64,000 nt of DNA from a virus, in IMG/VR virus record IMGVR_UViG_3300025413_000002, positions 1 through 64,000 of that record, one strand, 5' to 3'. A program made the position numbers and the translations under genes. Below the pieces are notes generated by a model. The model searched no databases and was not told where the DNA came from. It was given only the letters and a program-made list of their open reading frames with translations. Shown one piece after another: positions 17,375 to 25,851 of the stretch (positions are counted from its first letter, which is position 1; every line of letters begins with the position of its first letter).

Positions 17375-17926
17375 ATGGCTCTGGCGCTATACGATAGAGT
17401 ACAGCAAACTGGAACAGCCAATACAACCGTAAGTTTTACTTTAAGCGGCTCTGTAACTGGCTTCCAGTCTTTTGCCGTTGTTGGAAATACAAATACTACA
17501 TACTACTCAGCGACTGACCAATCAGGTAATTGGGAAACTGGGCTAGGTACATACTCAACAACTGGCCCTACCTTAACCAGAACTACGGTATACCAGTCAA
17601 GCAATTCAAATGCCGCAGTTACTTTTAGCGGTACAGTTAACGTATTTGTAACTTACCCATCTGGGCGGAGTGTGAATCTTGACGCTAGTGGAAATTCTAC
17701 AGCTTTGGGTACTCCTGTTTCTGGTAACTTAACTAACTGTACATTCCCAACGCTTAATCAAAACACTACAGGTACATCTGGTGGTATTGCCGTATCAGGT
17801 GGTTGGTCGGTATCTCCATCTGGAACAAAATTAAATTTTATCTATAACGGCGTAACAGTAGCTTCTTTAGACTCGTCCGGTAACTTCATTGCTAAAGCAA
17901 ACGTAACGGCATATGGAACACCGTAA
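17375..17926 (+). CDS. Short tail fibre protein, paralogue of the 20377 fibre
   Basis: 183 aa. The first 100 residues, starting MALALYDRVQQTGTANTTVS, closely match the first 100 residues of the 702-aa protein at 20377 (MALVLLDRAQETATANTTVS), including NTNTTYY and GTYSTTGPTLTRTTV. This shared part is probably the virion-anchoring domain. The remainder is a short Gly/Ser/Asn-rich tip. SD TAGGAG. The next gene starts in the stop codon (TAATG). Confidence 0.75.
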   Translation: MALALYDRVQQTGTANTTVSFTLSGSVTGFQSFAVVGNTNTTYYSATDQSGNWETGLGTYSTTGPTLTRTTVYQSSNSNAAVTFSGTVNVFVTYPSGRSVNLDASGNSTALGTPVSGNLTNCTFPTLNQNTTGTSGGIAVSGGWSVSPSGTKLNFIYNGVTVASLDSSGNFIAKANVTAYGTP

Positions 17927-19035
17927 TGGCTACATATCTACCCGGGTCTGGTGCGCTTAGTTTAAACGACATAGATACATTGTTTAGTCTAGGCAAAAAT
18001 TTAAACAGTTACCGTGGAACAACATACTACACTTCGAGTTCTGGGCCATTTACTTTTCCAAGTACTTCATCAGCTATTTCTATAAGTTCATTTTACGGAA
18101 CGGGACCAACGGCAAATAGAGTAGCTATTAGTTATACTTTTGCTTCAAACACAGCAGACGCATCTTTAAACGTAACATCTATCAGTGGGTATTCTGCAGG
18201 TAATAGTGATATCACTATTTATGTTAATAGCGGCGTTTATCTTTGGGCAAGTTCAACCGGTAATGCTGGATTATCTTTATTGGGGGGTACTTCCGGGGAC
18301 ACGTTAACTTTAGTAAACAACGGTTACATTATAGGTTGCGGAGGAACAGGCGGAAACGCACTTCTTGTTTCACCGTCTGGGTCTGGTAATAATGGTGGAA
18401 ACGCACTTTCTATAAGTTTCCCAATTATTATTAATAATACATACGCTTCTGCTTATATTGCTGGCGGTGGAGGTGGCGGTGCTGCTGCTGGTCATAGTAG
18501 TGGTAAATTTGGAGATATTGCTGCCGGTGACGGTGGCGGCGGCGCTGGTGGCGGACAGGGGGGAGCTTATGCAAGCTCTGGCGTGACTGGCGGCGCTGGC
18601 GGCAGCGTAGGTTCAGTGGGTGGCGACGGTTCAGAAATAATTAGCGGTAATCTTACTGTAGGTAGCCCTAATTCAGGAAAAGGTGGTGGTGCTGGCGGGG
18701 GCGGCTCTGGTATTGGTGCAGCTTCTGGTGGTGGTGGTGGACGAGTGTTACCAGGTACAGGTGGGGAAGGTGGCCATAGCGGAGGTAATCCAATAGCTGC
18801 TGGTACTGGAGGTTCTGGAAATAGCGTTGGTGGAGACTATATTTCTAGTGGTGGCGGCGGTGGCGGAGGTTGGGGTGCTTCCGGAGGAAATGCTTCTAAC
18901 GGAAGAAACCAAAGTGGTTCACAAACTTATTACGCAGGAACTCCGGGTTTGGGTGGAAAAGCGGTTGCGTTAAATGGAAATTCAGTAACATGGGTATCCG
19001 GAGATACATCTAGAGTATATGGGGCAATATCATGA
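17926..19035 (+). CDS. Glycine-rich tail adhesin (probable receptor-binding protein)
   Basis: 369 aa. An N-terminal 115-residue part with LSLNDIDTLFSLGKNLNSYRG and a beta domain precedes about 210 residues dominated by Gly (runs such as AGGGGGGAAAG, GGGGAGGGQGG, SGGGGGGGW). Such runs with Gly about every third residue recall the polyglycine-II sandwich of Gp38-type adhesins of T-even-like phages such as S16, where variable loops bind host outer-membrane proteins. The similarity is in composition, not proven homology. Confidence 0.7.
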   Translation: MATYLPGSGALSLNDIDTLFSLGKNLNSYRGTTYYTSSSGPFTFPSTSSAISISSFYGTGPTANRVAISYTFASNTADASLNVTSISGYSAGNSDITIYVNSGVYLWASSTGNAGLSLLGGTSGDTLTLVNNGYIIGCGGTGGNALLVSPSGSGNNGGNALSISFPIIINNTYASAYIAGGGGGGAAAGHSSGKFGDIAAGDGGGGAGGGQGGAYASSGVTGGAGGSVGSVGGDGSEIISGNLTVGSPNSGKGGGAGGGGSGIGAASGGGGGRVLPGTGGEGGHSGGNPIAAGTGGSGNSVGGDYISSGGGGGGGWGASGGNASNGRNQSGSQTYYAGTPGLGGKAVALNGNSVTWVSGDTSRVYGAIS

Positions 19036-19649
19036 TAACTATTACAATACCTTTTTTACAAACTATGAATGCTTGCGAAGGTGGCATCGAATGGACTAAA
19101 AATTGGTTTATTTCTATTAATGTTACAGAGTGTACATATGAATACGGCAGAGAAAATTTAAACGCCTATTGTAAAAATAATCCTGATATTACAGTAGGTT
19201 GGATGACTTGGTATGATTCTTTACCAACGAACCCCAAAGCAATAATGTATTTTCCAGATTGGAAATATTTAAGTGAATTTAAATTATTAAATATTTTTAC
19301 TAACGTATACGACACTTTTACAAATTTATCTGATGCTCAAGCACAATTAGAAAAAAATAAAACGGAATATATTGATAGTCAAAAAAACAAGTTTTCAGTA
19401 AACCAAGACGTTGATAACCCAGACGGTTCTACAACATGGATTCCTGTTGACCCTTTTACTTTTGACAAAGAAGACGATTACCAAGTATTTGACATTTTTT
19501 CTGGACAATATACAATGTGTTCTAATCTAGCAGAAGCGAAAGCAACACAACGCGCAATAGAAGAAAAACTTTGTAACGCAGTAATGCCACCTATCCAGCA
19601 ACAAATAGCAAGTGCAGATGGCAACGAAACAGCTTGGATTGATATTTAA
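19032..19649 (+). CDS. Hypothetical protein coupled to the adhesin (fibre chaperone?)
   Basis: 205 aa, overlapping the adhesin gene as ATGA. It is acidic, with Trp/Tyr-rich segments (GGIEWTKNWFISINVTECTY, TVGWMTWYDSLP) and a helical C-terminus. Base composition is clearly more AT-rich than the flanking genes, suggesting recent acquisition with the adhesin. Position directly after an adhesin is typical of assembly chaperones, but there is no sequence proof. Confidence 0.55.
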   Translation: MITITIPFLQTMNACEGGIEWTKNWFISINVTECTYEYGRENLNAYCKNNPDITVGWMTWYDSLPTNPKAIMYFPDWKYLSEFKLLNIFTNVYDTFTNLSDAQAQLEKNKTEYIDSQKNKFSVNQDVDNPDGSTTWIPVDPFTFDKEDDYQVFDIFSGQYTMCSNLAEAKATQRAIEEKLCNAVMPPIQQQIASADGNETAWIDI

Positions 19650-19651
19650 AA

Positions 19652-20368
19652 ATGTTCGGATATGCCGCTTTTGCTCAGCCTGCTTTTGCGGCATTAGGTA
19701 GTTCTAATTACGTTTTAAGTATTACAGAAGCGTTTACTGTTGGTGACGTCCAAGTTGGGGGTATTTTATTTACTGTAACTATAACTGAGCCTCAAACTTT
19801 AGCAAATACGCAAACGGTAATACCTACATATGTGGGTTTGGTTTCAGAAATTTTAACTGCAGCAGATTCAAGCACAGCTACCGTTGCATTTATAAGCACA
19901 TTAACAGAGCCAATAACTAATTCAGATTCTAGTTTAGTTTTAGCTAGTTTTGTTTCTTCAGTTTCTGAAAATTTTGTATATGCGGATACGCCAACTGTAG
20001 TAAAAACCCAATACGTATCAATTACTGAACCACAAAGTATTGCGGACGCCGCTTTAGGATTAGCTAGATTTGTAGGGGCTGTTTCAGAGTCAATTTTATC
20101 AGATTATGATTCTGAAGCAATAGTAGCAACGTTTATTACATATATTACCGAGGCTTTAACCGTAGCAAACGCTCAAAGTGCTATTTTACAGTTTACTTCC
20201 ACGGCAACAGAAAACCTTAATTTAGCAGATATAAACAATGCTACAGCAGCCTATATTAAAACAACCACAGAAAACATCAATTTATTAGATTCCCCAATAG
20301 GCTTTGCTTGGGTTAAAATAGACAACACTGAGGGGACTACTTGGACCCTTATAGATAATAGACAGTAG
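19652..20368 (+). CDS. Tail protein made of 20-residue repeats (short paralogue)
   Basis: 238 aa. From about residue 23 the protein consists of ten consecutive units of about 20 residues with the pattern (S/T)-I-(T/S)-E-x-x-x-x-A-D-(S/A)-x-x-x-x-x-x-F-x-x, for example AVSESILSDYDSEAIVATF. The C-terminus is Trp-rich (AWVKIDNTEGTTWTLIDN). The same architecture appears in the 402-aa protein at 23188. The regular period suggests a beta solenoid or fibrous shaft. No known family comes to mind. Confidence 0.7.
   Translation: MFGYAAFAQPAFAALGSSNYVLSITEAFTVGDVQVGGILFTVTITEPQTLANTQTVIPTYVGLVSEILTAADSSTATVAFISTLTEPITNSDSSLVLASFVSSVSENFVYADTPTVVKTQYVSITEPQSIADAALGLARFVGAVSESILSDYDSEAIVATFITYITEALTVANAQSAILQFTSTATENLNLADINNATAAYIKTTTENINLLDSPIGFAWVKIDNTEGTTWTLIDNRQ
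19715..20300 (+). repeat. About ten 60-bp coding repeats
   Basis: Degenerate 20-codon units encoding the ITE...AD...F pattern, contiguous and without spacers. Divergence between units is higher than in the copy at 23.2 kb. Confidence 0.7.
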
Positions 20369-20376
20369 AGACCAAT

Positions 20377-22485
20377 ATGGCTTTAGTACTTTTAGACCGT
20401 GCGCAGGAAACCGCAACAGCAAATACGACTGTTAGCTTTACCTTGCTTGGCGCTACTACTGGCTATCAAACCCTAGCGGGCGTTGGCGATACAAACACGA
20501 CCTATTATGGCGCTACAGACGGTACAAACTGGGAAGCGGGTATTGGCACTTATTCCACGACAGGCCCAACCTTAACCCGTACTACAGTTTTATCTTCCTC
20601 TGCTGGTGGCACTACTCCTGCTACATTCTCTGGAACCGTTACAGTCTTTATTGACTACCCATCTAGCAAATCAGTTTATCAAGGCGGCGCATTTCAAGGC
20701 ACAATCGACAACACAGTCATTGGCGCAACAACCCCAGCCGCTGGTAAATTTACTACTTTAGAATCAACTGGTACAGCAACATTAGGCGATGCTTCAACTA
20801 CCTATATTCAAGTTATTGGTGATGCTTCTTATCCTGGCATTTACGCTACTGGCGGTACAAATACCCCATTAGTCTTACAACCTTTAGGTACAGGCGCATT
20901 ACAAGCACAAAAGACTACTTCATCAGCAACAGGCGGTAACGCTAGGGGTGCTAATGCGGTTGATTGGCAGACTGTTAGAACCAACGCTGGATATGTAGCA
21001 AGCGGAGCAAACTCTGTAATTGGTGGCGGGCAAAGTAACCAAACAGCAGGAAATTCTGCTGTAGTTGCTGGAGGATTTAACAACACTATTGGCGGGCAAA
21101 CTGCGGCTGTTATTGCTGGTGGTAGATTAAATTCTGTTAATGGTGTTTCGGATTATGGGGCTATTCTTGGCGGTTATCAAAATACATCAAGTGGATATTT
21201 TAATCTTATTGGTGGTGGCTATTTAAATTCAGGAACATCAGGTTCAACAGTAACAACTCAAACTACAACAATTGCTGTAAGTGCTGGAACAACACTTTAT
21301 TTATCTAGCGCCAATGCAAACATTAAAGTTGGTCAGATAATTATTGGTACTGGTATTACAAGTTTTTCCTACGCAACATCAACAGTAACTACTGGTACTG
21401 CCGCAGTAATGAACACTTCTACCATTAGCGGAACAACGCTTACTGTAGGCTCTTTAGCATCAGGCACAATCATTGCTGGTCAGGTCTTAACTGGTACTGG
21501 TGTAACTGCTGGTACTTATATCGTTAGTGGTGCTGGTTCTACTTGGACAGTTTCTACATCACAGTCAGTAAGTTCTACAACAATTACTGGCACAGCTTAT
21601 ACATTCACAATCAGTCAAAATGCTACAACTGCCGCTGGTGTTACTTTATCTTTCTACACACCTCATGGAGTAGTAGTCGGTGGTGGTAATAACCAAGCAA
21701 CAGGCGCATATAGCTTTATTGGTGGCGGTGGTGATGCTGGTACTGCATCTAAAAGAAATTTAGCTAGCGGTGACTGGAGTTTTATTGGGGGTGGGCAAGC
21801 TAATACTGCATCTGGTGGTGGGTCTAGTGTTTTGGGTGGCGGATATGATTCAACTTCAAATGTCACATACCCAAATACAGCTTCTGGTTCTATGTCAACA
21901 ATTGTTGGCGGTGGTCAAAACACTTCATCCGATTTTGCTTCTGCAACTATAGGGTCTTACGCTGGCACAGCAAATGCTAGGGTATCTGTAGTTGCTGGCG
22001 GATATTATGGAACATCAAGAAGTATTGTTGGTAACTTTGTTATGTCAGCAAGTAGGCAGCCAGTATCAGGTTCTTCTGGTGTATCACAAGCCGCATTATT
22101 AATTCTTGGCAGACAAACCACAGACGCAACTGCTACAGTTTTAACAAGCGATACATCAGCTGCATCAGGAACAAACCAAGTAATTCTACCTAACAACTCT
22201 GCTTATTACTTTAAAGCTAGAGTAATTGCTGGTGTAACTGGTGCAGGAAATACAAAGGCTTGGACACTAGAAGGTGCTATTAAGCGTGGTGCTGGTGTAG
22301 GTACAACTGCTATAGTTGGAACAGTAACGACTACAGTAGTGGCGGCAGACGCTGGCGCAAGTACTTGGACAGTCACAGCCACAGCCGACACAACCAATGG
22401 TGGATTAGCAATAACAGTAACAGGACAAGCGGCAACAACAATAAGATGGGTTGCCAAAGCTGAAACAGCAGAAATGACATTCTAA
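20377..22485 (+). CDS. Long tail fibre with beta-roll repeats
   Basis: 702 aa. Residues 1-105 are the anchor domain shared with the 17375 protein. Then come YadA-head-like beta-roll repeats (SVIGGGQSNQTAGNSAVVAG, AVIAGGRLNSVNG), an inserted 130-residue Ig-like segment with GTGVTAGTYIVSGAGSTWTV, more beta-roll repeats (HGVVVGGGNNQATG, FIGGGQANTASGG), and a compact C-terminal domain with VILPNNSAYYFKARVIAGV and KAWTLEGAIKRG that resembles tailspike ends. It is likely a trimeric receptor-binding fibre. Confidence 0.8.
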   Translation: MALVLLDRAQETATANTTVSFTLLGATTGYQTLAGVGDTNTTYYGATDGTNWEAGIGTYSTTGPTLTRTTVLSSSAGGTTPATFSGTVTVFIDYPSSKSVYQGGAFQGTIDNTVIGATTPAAGKFTTLESTGTATLGDASTTYIQVIGDASYPGIYATGGTNTPLVLQPLGTGALQAQKTTSSATGGNARGANAVDWQTVRTNAGYVASGANSVIGGGQSNQTAGNSAVVAGGFNNTIGGQTAAVIAGGRLNSVNGVSDYGAILGGYQNTSSGYFNLIGGGYLNSGTSGSTVTTQTTTIAVSAGTTLYLSSANANIKVGQIIIGTGITSFSYATSTVTTGTAAVMNTSTISGTTLTVGSLASGTIIAGQVLTGTGVTAGTYIVSGAGSTWTVSTSQSVSSTTITGTAYTFTISQNATTAAGVTLSFYTPHGVVVGGGNNQATGAYSFIGGGGDAGTASKRNLASGDWSFIGGGQANTASGGGSSVLGGGYDSTSNVTYPNTASGSMSTIVGGGQNTSSDFASATIGSYAGTANARVSVVAGGYYGTSRSIVGNFVMSASRQPVSGSSGVSQAALLILGRQTTDATATVLTSDTSAASGTNQVILPNNSAYYFKARVIAGVTGAGNTKAWTLEGAIKRGAGVGTTAIVGTVTTTVVAADAGASTWTVTATADTTNGGLAITVTGQAATTIRWVAKAETAEMTF

Positions 22486-22505
22486 TTTTTTAAGGAGCAA
22501 GAGAA

Positions 22506-22655
22506 ATGATTCCATACAAACAAGCACTACAAGAAATAGCCGATGAGATTAACAAGTCTTTGGCAGAAATGCCTGATGATGAAACAAGACAATTAGTTTT
22601 AGATTCTTTTAGCAAACAAATGTTTTGCGACACAAGAAAAACACAAGAGAAATGA
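22506..22655 (+). CDS. Very small hypothetical protein (49 aa)
   Basis: ATG at 22506 is preceded by AAGGAGCAAGAGAA, an excellent ribosome site, and reads 49 codons to TGA at 22653-22655. The product is acidic and helical (ALQEIADEINKSLAEMPDDE). The next gene starts in its stop codon. Function unknown. Confidence 0.7.
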   Translation: MIPYKQALQEIADEINKSLAEMPDDETRQLVLDSFSKQMFCDTRKTQEK

Positions 22656-22849
22656 ACGCAAATGAATTAGCCGATGCACTAGAAATACGGGCAAAAATCC
22701 GTAGGCAAGCAACCAGTCGTAAAAGCGTACAAGAAGGTGCTAACGATAGACTTGCTGACCAACTAGAACAGGCGGCTTTTGTAATACGGAAACAAGTAAA
22801 AGAAATAGAAATACTTAAAAGATGTATAGGCATTGAACCACAGAAGTAA
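22652..22849 (+). CDS. Small coiled-coil protein
   Basis: 65 aa from the ATG at 22652 that overlaps the preceding stop (ATGA); an ATG 27 bases upstream lies inside that gene. Charged, nearly all helical (NELADALEIRAKIRRQATSR, DRLADQLEQAAFVIRKQ) and likely a coiled coil. Function unknown; it lies between two fibre-region genes. Confidence 0.65.
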   Translation: MNANELADALEIRAKIRRQATSRKSVQEGANDRLADQLEQAAFVIRKQVKEIEILKRCIGIEPQK

Positions 22850-22912
22850 CTTATTGATTTATATAGCATTTACCAGTAAAACTTAATTTTCTAAAAATAC
22901 AGGGAAAAAACC

Positions 22913-23179
22913 ATGGCACTACGATTATCAGTTGCAACTCAATTTGGCGTACCAGCCCCACAAGCCTACGCTAGAATTACGAACTTCTACGGCACTAAGG
23001 ACAATCTCCAAGTGCAAGTGGCAATTCACTACGACCAAGCGGCTAGAGAAGCAAATATGGCAACGGTTCGTGAAGATGCTCATTACATTGCAATCGAGGA
23101 CTTAAAAGGCGACCTGATTCCAGCTATCTACGAAGTCCTCAAAACCTTTGAGCAGTACAAGGGCGCAGAAGACTGCTAA
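22913..23179 (+). CDS. Tail-region hypothetical protein
   Basis: 88 aa with a compact alpha/beta pattern (PQAYARITNFYGTKDNLQVQ, ALRLSVATQFGV). A 63-base gap with no clear signal precedes it; an AGGGAAAA ribosome site lies before the ATG. Proteins of this type are frequent near tail fibres of phages from water, function unknown. Confidence 0.65.
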   Translation: MALRLSVATQFGVPAPQAYARITNFYGTKDNLQVQVAIHYDQAAREANMATVREDAHYIAIEDLKGDLIPAIYEVLKTFEQYKGAEDC

Positions 23180-23187
23180 GGTTATAG

Positions 23188-24396
23188 GTGTTCGCTAAGC
23201 AGCCAATTGCTTCTGGCTCTTTTGTAGCTAGAGGCTTTATTAAGTCTAGGGTTTCGGTAACTGAACCCTATACGGTTGCGGACTCAGAATCTGGACTGCC
23301 TACTTATGTTCAGGCTATTACCGAGATTTTAACCGTTGCGGACTCTAATTCTGCGGCTGCGGCATTTTTAAGCTCTATTAGTGAGGCTTTTACTTCTGCT
23401 GATTCTGCATCGGTTGTTGCTAGTTTTTTAAGCAGTATTAGTGAAGACTTAAATGTTGCGGATGCTAGTTCTGTTCTAGCTAGTTTTTTAAGCAGTATTA
23501 GTGAAGACCTAAATTCCGCTGACTCCCAGTCAGTTGCTGCTACATTTATTTATTCTATTTCTGAAAGCCTAACCCTAGCCGATTCTAGTACTGTAGTTAC
23601 AGCTTTCCTAAGCGCTATTACAGAAAACCTAGATGCTGCCGATACCGCATCTGTATTAGCTAGTTTTTTAAGTTCAATTTCTGAGGATATCCTTTCTGAG
23701 GCTGATGCCGAGTCGGTTATTGCTACGTTCTCAGTAGCCGTCGTTGAGTCAATCCTAGCGGAAGCCGATAGCGAATCGGTAATTGCAACATTTACTGCGG
23801 CTATTTCTGAAGCATTAAACATTGCGGATTCAGAGTCGGTTGTCCTAGCTTTTAACGCAGCAATCACAGAATCTACAACCCTAGATAATGCCCAAGCGGT
23901 ACAGGCCGCCTTTGCTGCTGCAGTTCAAGAAGCCACAACCCTAGCAGAAACCGAGACTGCCGTAGCTAGCTTTACAGCCTTTGTTAGTGAGAATTCTACC
24001 TTTGCCGATGCCCCTGCAGCTATTGTTTCTTTTGTATCTAGTATTGCCGAGGCGCTAGGCATAGCCGAATCTGAAGTAGTAGTTAAAATCTACAACTCTG
24101 CCATCACAGAAGCCTTGAGCGCAGCTGATGCAGCTACAGCCATACGTATTCAAAATGCCTTAATAGCAGAAAACATTAACCCCGCTGATGCTATAACCGT
24201 AATTGCCTCATTTAGTAGCCAGATAACCGAGAATTTGGTATTATTGGATAGCCCATTCCCGCGTGGATGGTATGCTATTAACGATGGGCAGGCGGGTAAT
24301 TGGGCTGCAGTAAATAACACAGAATCAAATACTTGGACAAGCATTAACGACGGACAAACAGTAACTTGGGTACCAATTAATAATAACTACCCATAA
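23188..24396 (+). CDS. Tail protein made of 20-residue repeats (long paralogue)
   Basis: 402 aa from a GTG preceded by AAGG. After about 20 residues come 17 tandem units, nearly all exactly 20 residues, such as SISEDLNVADASSVLASFLS; two units have 21. The C-terminus has four short Trp repeats (GWYAINDGQ, WAAVNN, WTSINDGQ, WVPINNN). Architecture and ends match the 238-aa protein at 19652. The acidic, hydrophobic-alternating units suggest a beta solenoid shaft with a Trp-rich tip or docking end. It is probably part of the fibre apparatus. Confidence 0.72.
   Translation: MFAKQPIASGSFVARGFIKSRVSVTEPYTVADSESGLPTYVQAITEILTVADSNSAAAAFLSSISEAFTSADSASVVASFLSSISEDLNVADASSVLASFLSSISEDLNSADSQSVAATFIYSISESLTLADSSTVVTAFLSAITENLDAADTASVLASFLSSISEDILSEADAESVIATFSVAVVESILAEADSESVIATFTAAISEALNIADSESVVLAFNAAITESTTLDNAQAVQAAFAAAVQEATTLAETETAVASFTAFVSENSTFADAPAAIVSFVSSIAEALGIAESEVVVKIYNSAITEALSAADAATAIRIQNALIAENINPADAITVIASFSSQITENLVLLDSPFPRGWYAINDGQAGNWAAVNNTESNTWTSINDGQTVTWVPINNNYP
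23251..24250 (+). repeat. Seventeen contiguous 60-bp coding repeats
   Basis: Units are in phase with the reading frame. The stretch GCTAGTTTTTTAAGCAGTAT (from 23419) recurs exactly 60 bases later, showing recent expansion of at least some units. Confidence 0.8.
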
Positions 24397-24406
24397 AGGA
24401 TAAAAC

Positions 24407-25630
24407 ATGTCAAGCACTTACTCACCCATATTACGGACCGAACTAATCGGTTCTGGAGACCAAGCCGGTGCTTGGGGCGCAACTACAAACTCAAACTTCC
24501 AATATATCTTTGAATCAGCAATTGCTGGCTATGTAGCAGTTACTGTTAGCCCAAGCTCAAATAATCAGGTTCTTACCTACGTAAATGGCCCATCTGCTTC
24601 CGCTGCATTAGACCAGTCTATCTATGCAATTATTAAATTAAATGCAGGTACTTTGGGTGCTAATTTTAATATTTATGCACCACCAGTAAGTAAAACTTTT
24701 ATTATTTGGAACAATACTAGCTATGCTGCTACGTTTTATAACTCTAGTGTTATCGGCAATACAACTGCAGCAGGTTCAGGCGTAACAGTCCCAGCAGGTT
24801 CTAAAGTATGGATTTGGTCAGACGGTACTAACTTCTGGGGTAACGATACTATTGCTAATAACTTAACTGTTACAGGAAACTTAAGTATTGGTGGTAATGA
24901 AACTATTACAGGTACTTTAGGGGTTACTGGTATAGCAACATTTACCGCCCAGCCTATCATGTCTAGCCTAACTGCTTCTCAAGCGGTATTTACAGATGGG
25001 TCTAAAGGATTAATAAGTGTAGCTAATACTGGTACAGGTTCAAATGTTCTTGCAGTATCCCCAGCTTTAACTGGTACGCCAACAGCCCCAACACCATCTG
25101 GTAGCGATAACTCAACTACTATTGCTACAACAGCATTTGTCCAGTCTAAAGTTGGTACCCTTGGTACTATGGCTACTCAAAATGCTAATGCTGTAGCTAT
25201 TACTGGTGGAACACTTAATGGTGTTACTGGTACATCATCTGGATTAACTGTAGGAACTGCTGGTACTTGTACAGGTAATGCTGCAACTGCAACAGCCCCT
25301 GCTGGTGGTGGAACATTTTTAACTTCTAGTACTAAACTTGGTTTGGGCATTACAGGTGAGACTTGGCACAATTTAACTGGCACAAACGTAGCTAACCAAA
25401 CCTATACAAATAGCCGTTCATACCCAATCATGGTAAATATTCAATTGCACTCTGGTTCATCTGGAACTAACCCATCTTATCTATATGTTAACGGTAATGC
25501 AGTAGCAAACGTTAACGGGGGTGGTTGGACTGGCGGTATGGATGCAGTATGTTCAGCAATTGTACCTCCTGGTGCTACATATTCTACAAATTCATCCTCC
25601 GCTGGAAGTAGTTGGTGGGAATTGTATTAA
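24407..25630 (+). CDS. Tail fibre protein
   Basis: 407 aa. The N-terminus (STYSPILRTELIGSGDQAGAWG) is the conserved start of many podovirus and myovirus fibre proteins. The middle has the Stf-like repeat PALTGTPTAPTPSGSDNSTT followed by IATTAFVQS. The C-terminus is a Gly/Ser-rich domain ending in SSWWELY. SD AAAGGA. It is the last gene before the lysis cassette. Confidence 0.8.
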   Translation: MSSTYSPILRTELIGSGDQAGAWGATTNSNFQYIFESAIAGYVAVTVSPSSNNQVLTYVNGPSASAALDQSIYAIIKLNAGTLGANFNIYAPPVSKTFIIWNNTSYAATFYNSSVIGNTTAAGSGVTVPAGSKVWIWSDGTNFWGNDTIANNLTVTGNLSIGGNETITGTLGVTGIATFTAQPIMSSLTASQAVFTDGSKGLISVANTGTGSNVLAVSPALTGTPTAPTPSGSDNSTTIATTAFVQSKVGTLGTMATQNANAVAITGGTLNGVTGTSSGLTVGTAGTCTGNAATATAPAGGGTFLTSSTKLGLGITGETWHNLTGTNVANQTYTNSRSYPIMVNIQLHSGSSGTNPSYLYVNGNAVANVNGGGWTGGMDAVCSAIVPPGATYSTNSSSAGSSWWELY

Positions 25631-25851
25631 TGAAAGAGTTTTTAAACCAACTTCTTACTGGTAAAGATAACCACACGCAGGATATTGCGCGGTGGAGTTG
25701 GATGATTTGCTTGCTTGCTATTATTGCCTTGGCTGGGTATGAAGTAATGCACGGTACAGTTAGCCTAAGAGAAGTTGCTGAAGCATTTGGTATTGTCGCT
25801 GGCGCTCATGGCGCCGCTGTTATGCTTAAAAAAGATACGGAACCAGAATAA
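25630..25851 (+). CDS. Holin candidate
   Basis: 73 aa from the ATG overlapping the fibre stop (TAATG). A hydrophobic helix (WSWMICLLAIIALAGYEVM) and a second weaker one (FGIVAGAHGAAVML) are followed by a charged tail KKDTEPE. Size, topology and position just before the spanins and endolysin fit a small holin that permeabilises the inner membrane. Proteins starting with KEFLNQLLTGKDN-type sequence are common in phages of Gram-negative bacteria. Confidence 0.65.
   Translation: MKEFLNQLLTGKDNHTQDIARWSWMICLLAIIALAGYEVMHGTVSLREVAEAFGIVAGAHGAAVMLKKDTEPE

Noticed and set aside
23251-24250. Regular 60-bp repeats that could suggest a CRISPR array
   Set aside because: The units are contiguous, in frame, without spacers and lie inside a protein gene; no cas genes except a lone Cas4-like nuclease of the phage type.
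17375-25630. Diversity-generating retroelement acting on the fibres
   Set aside because: No reverse transcriptase gene, template repeat or accessory protein is visible in the window.
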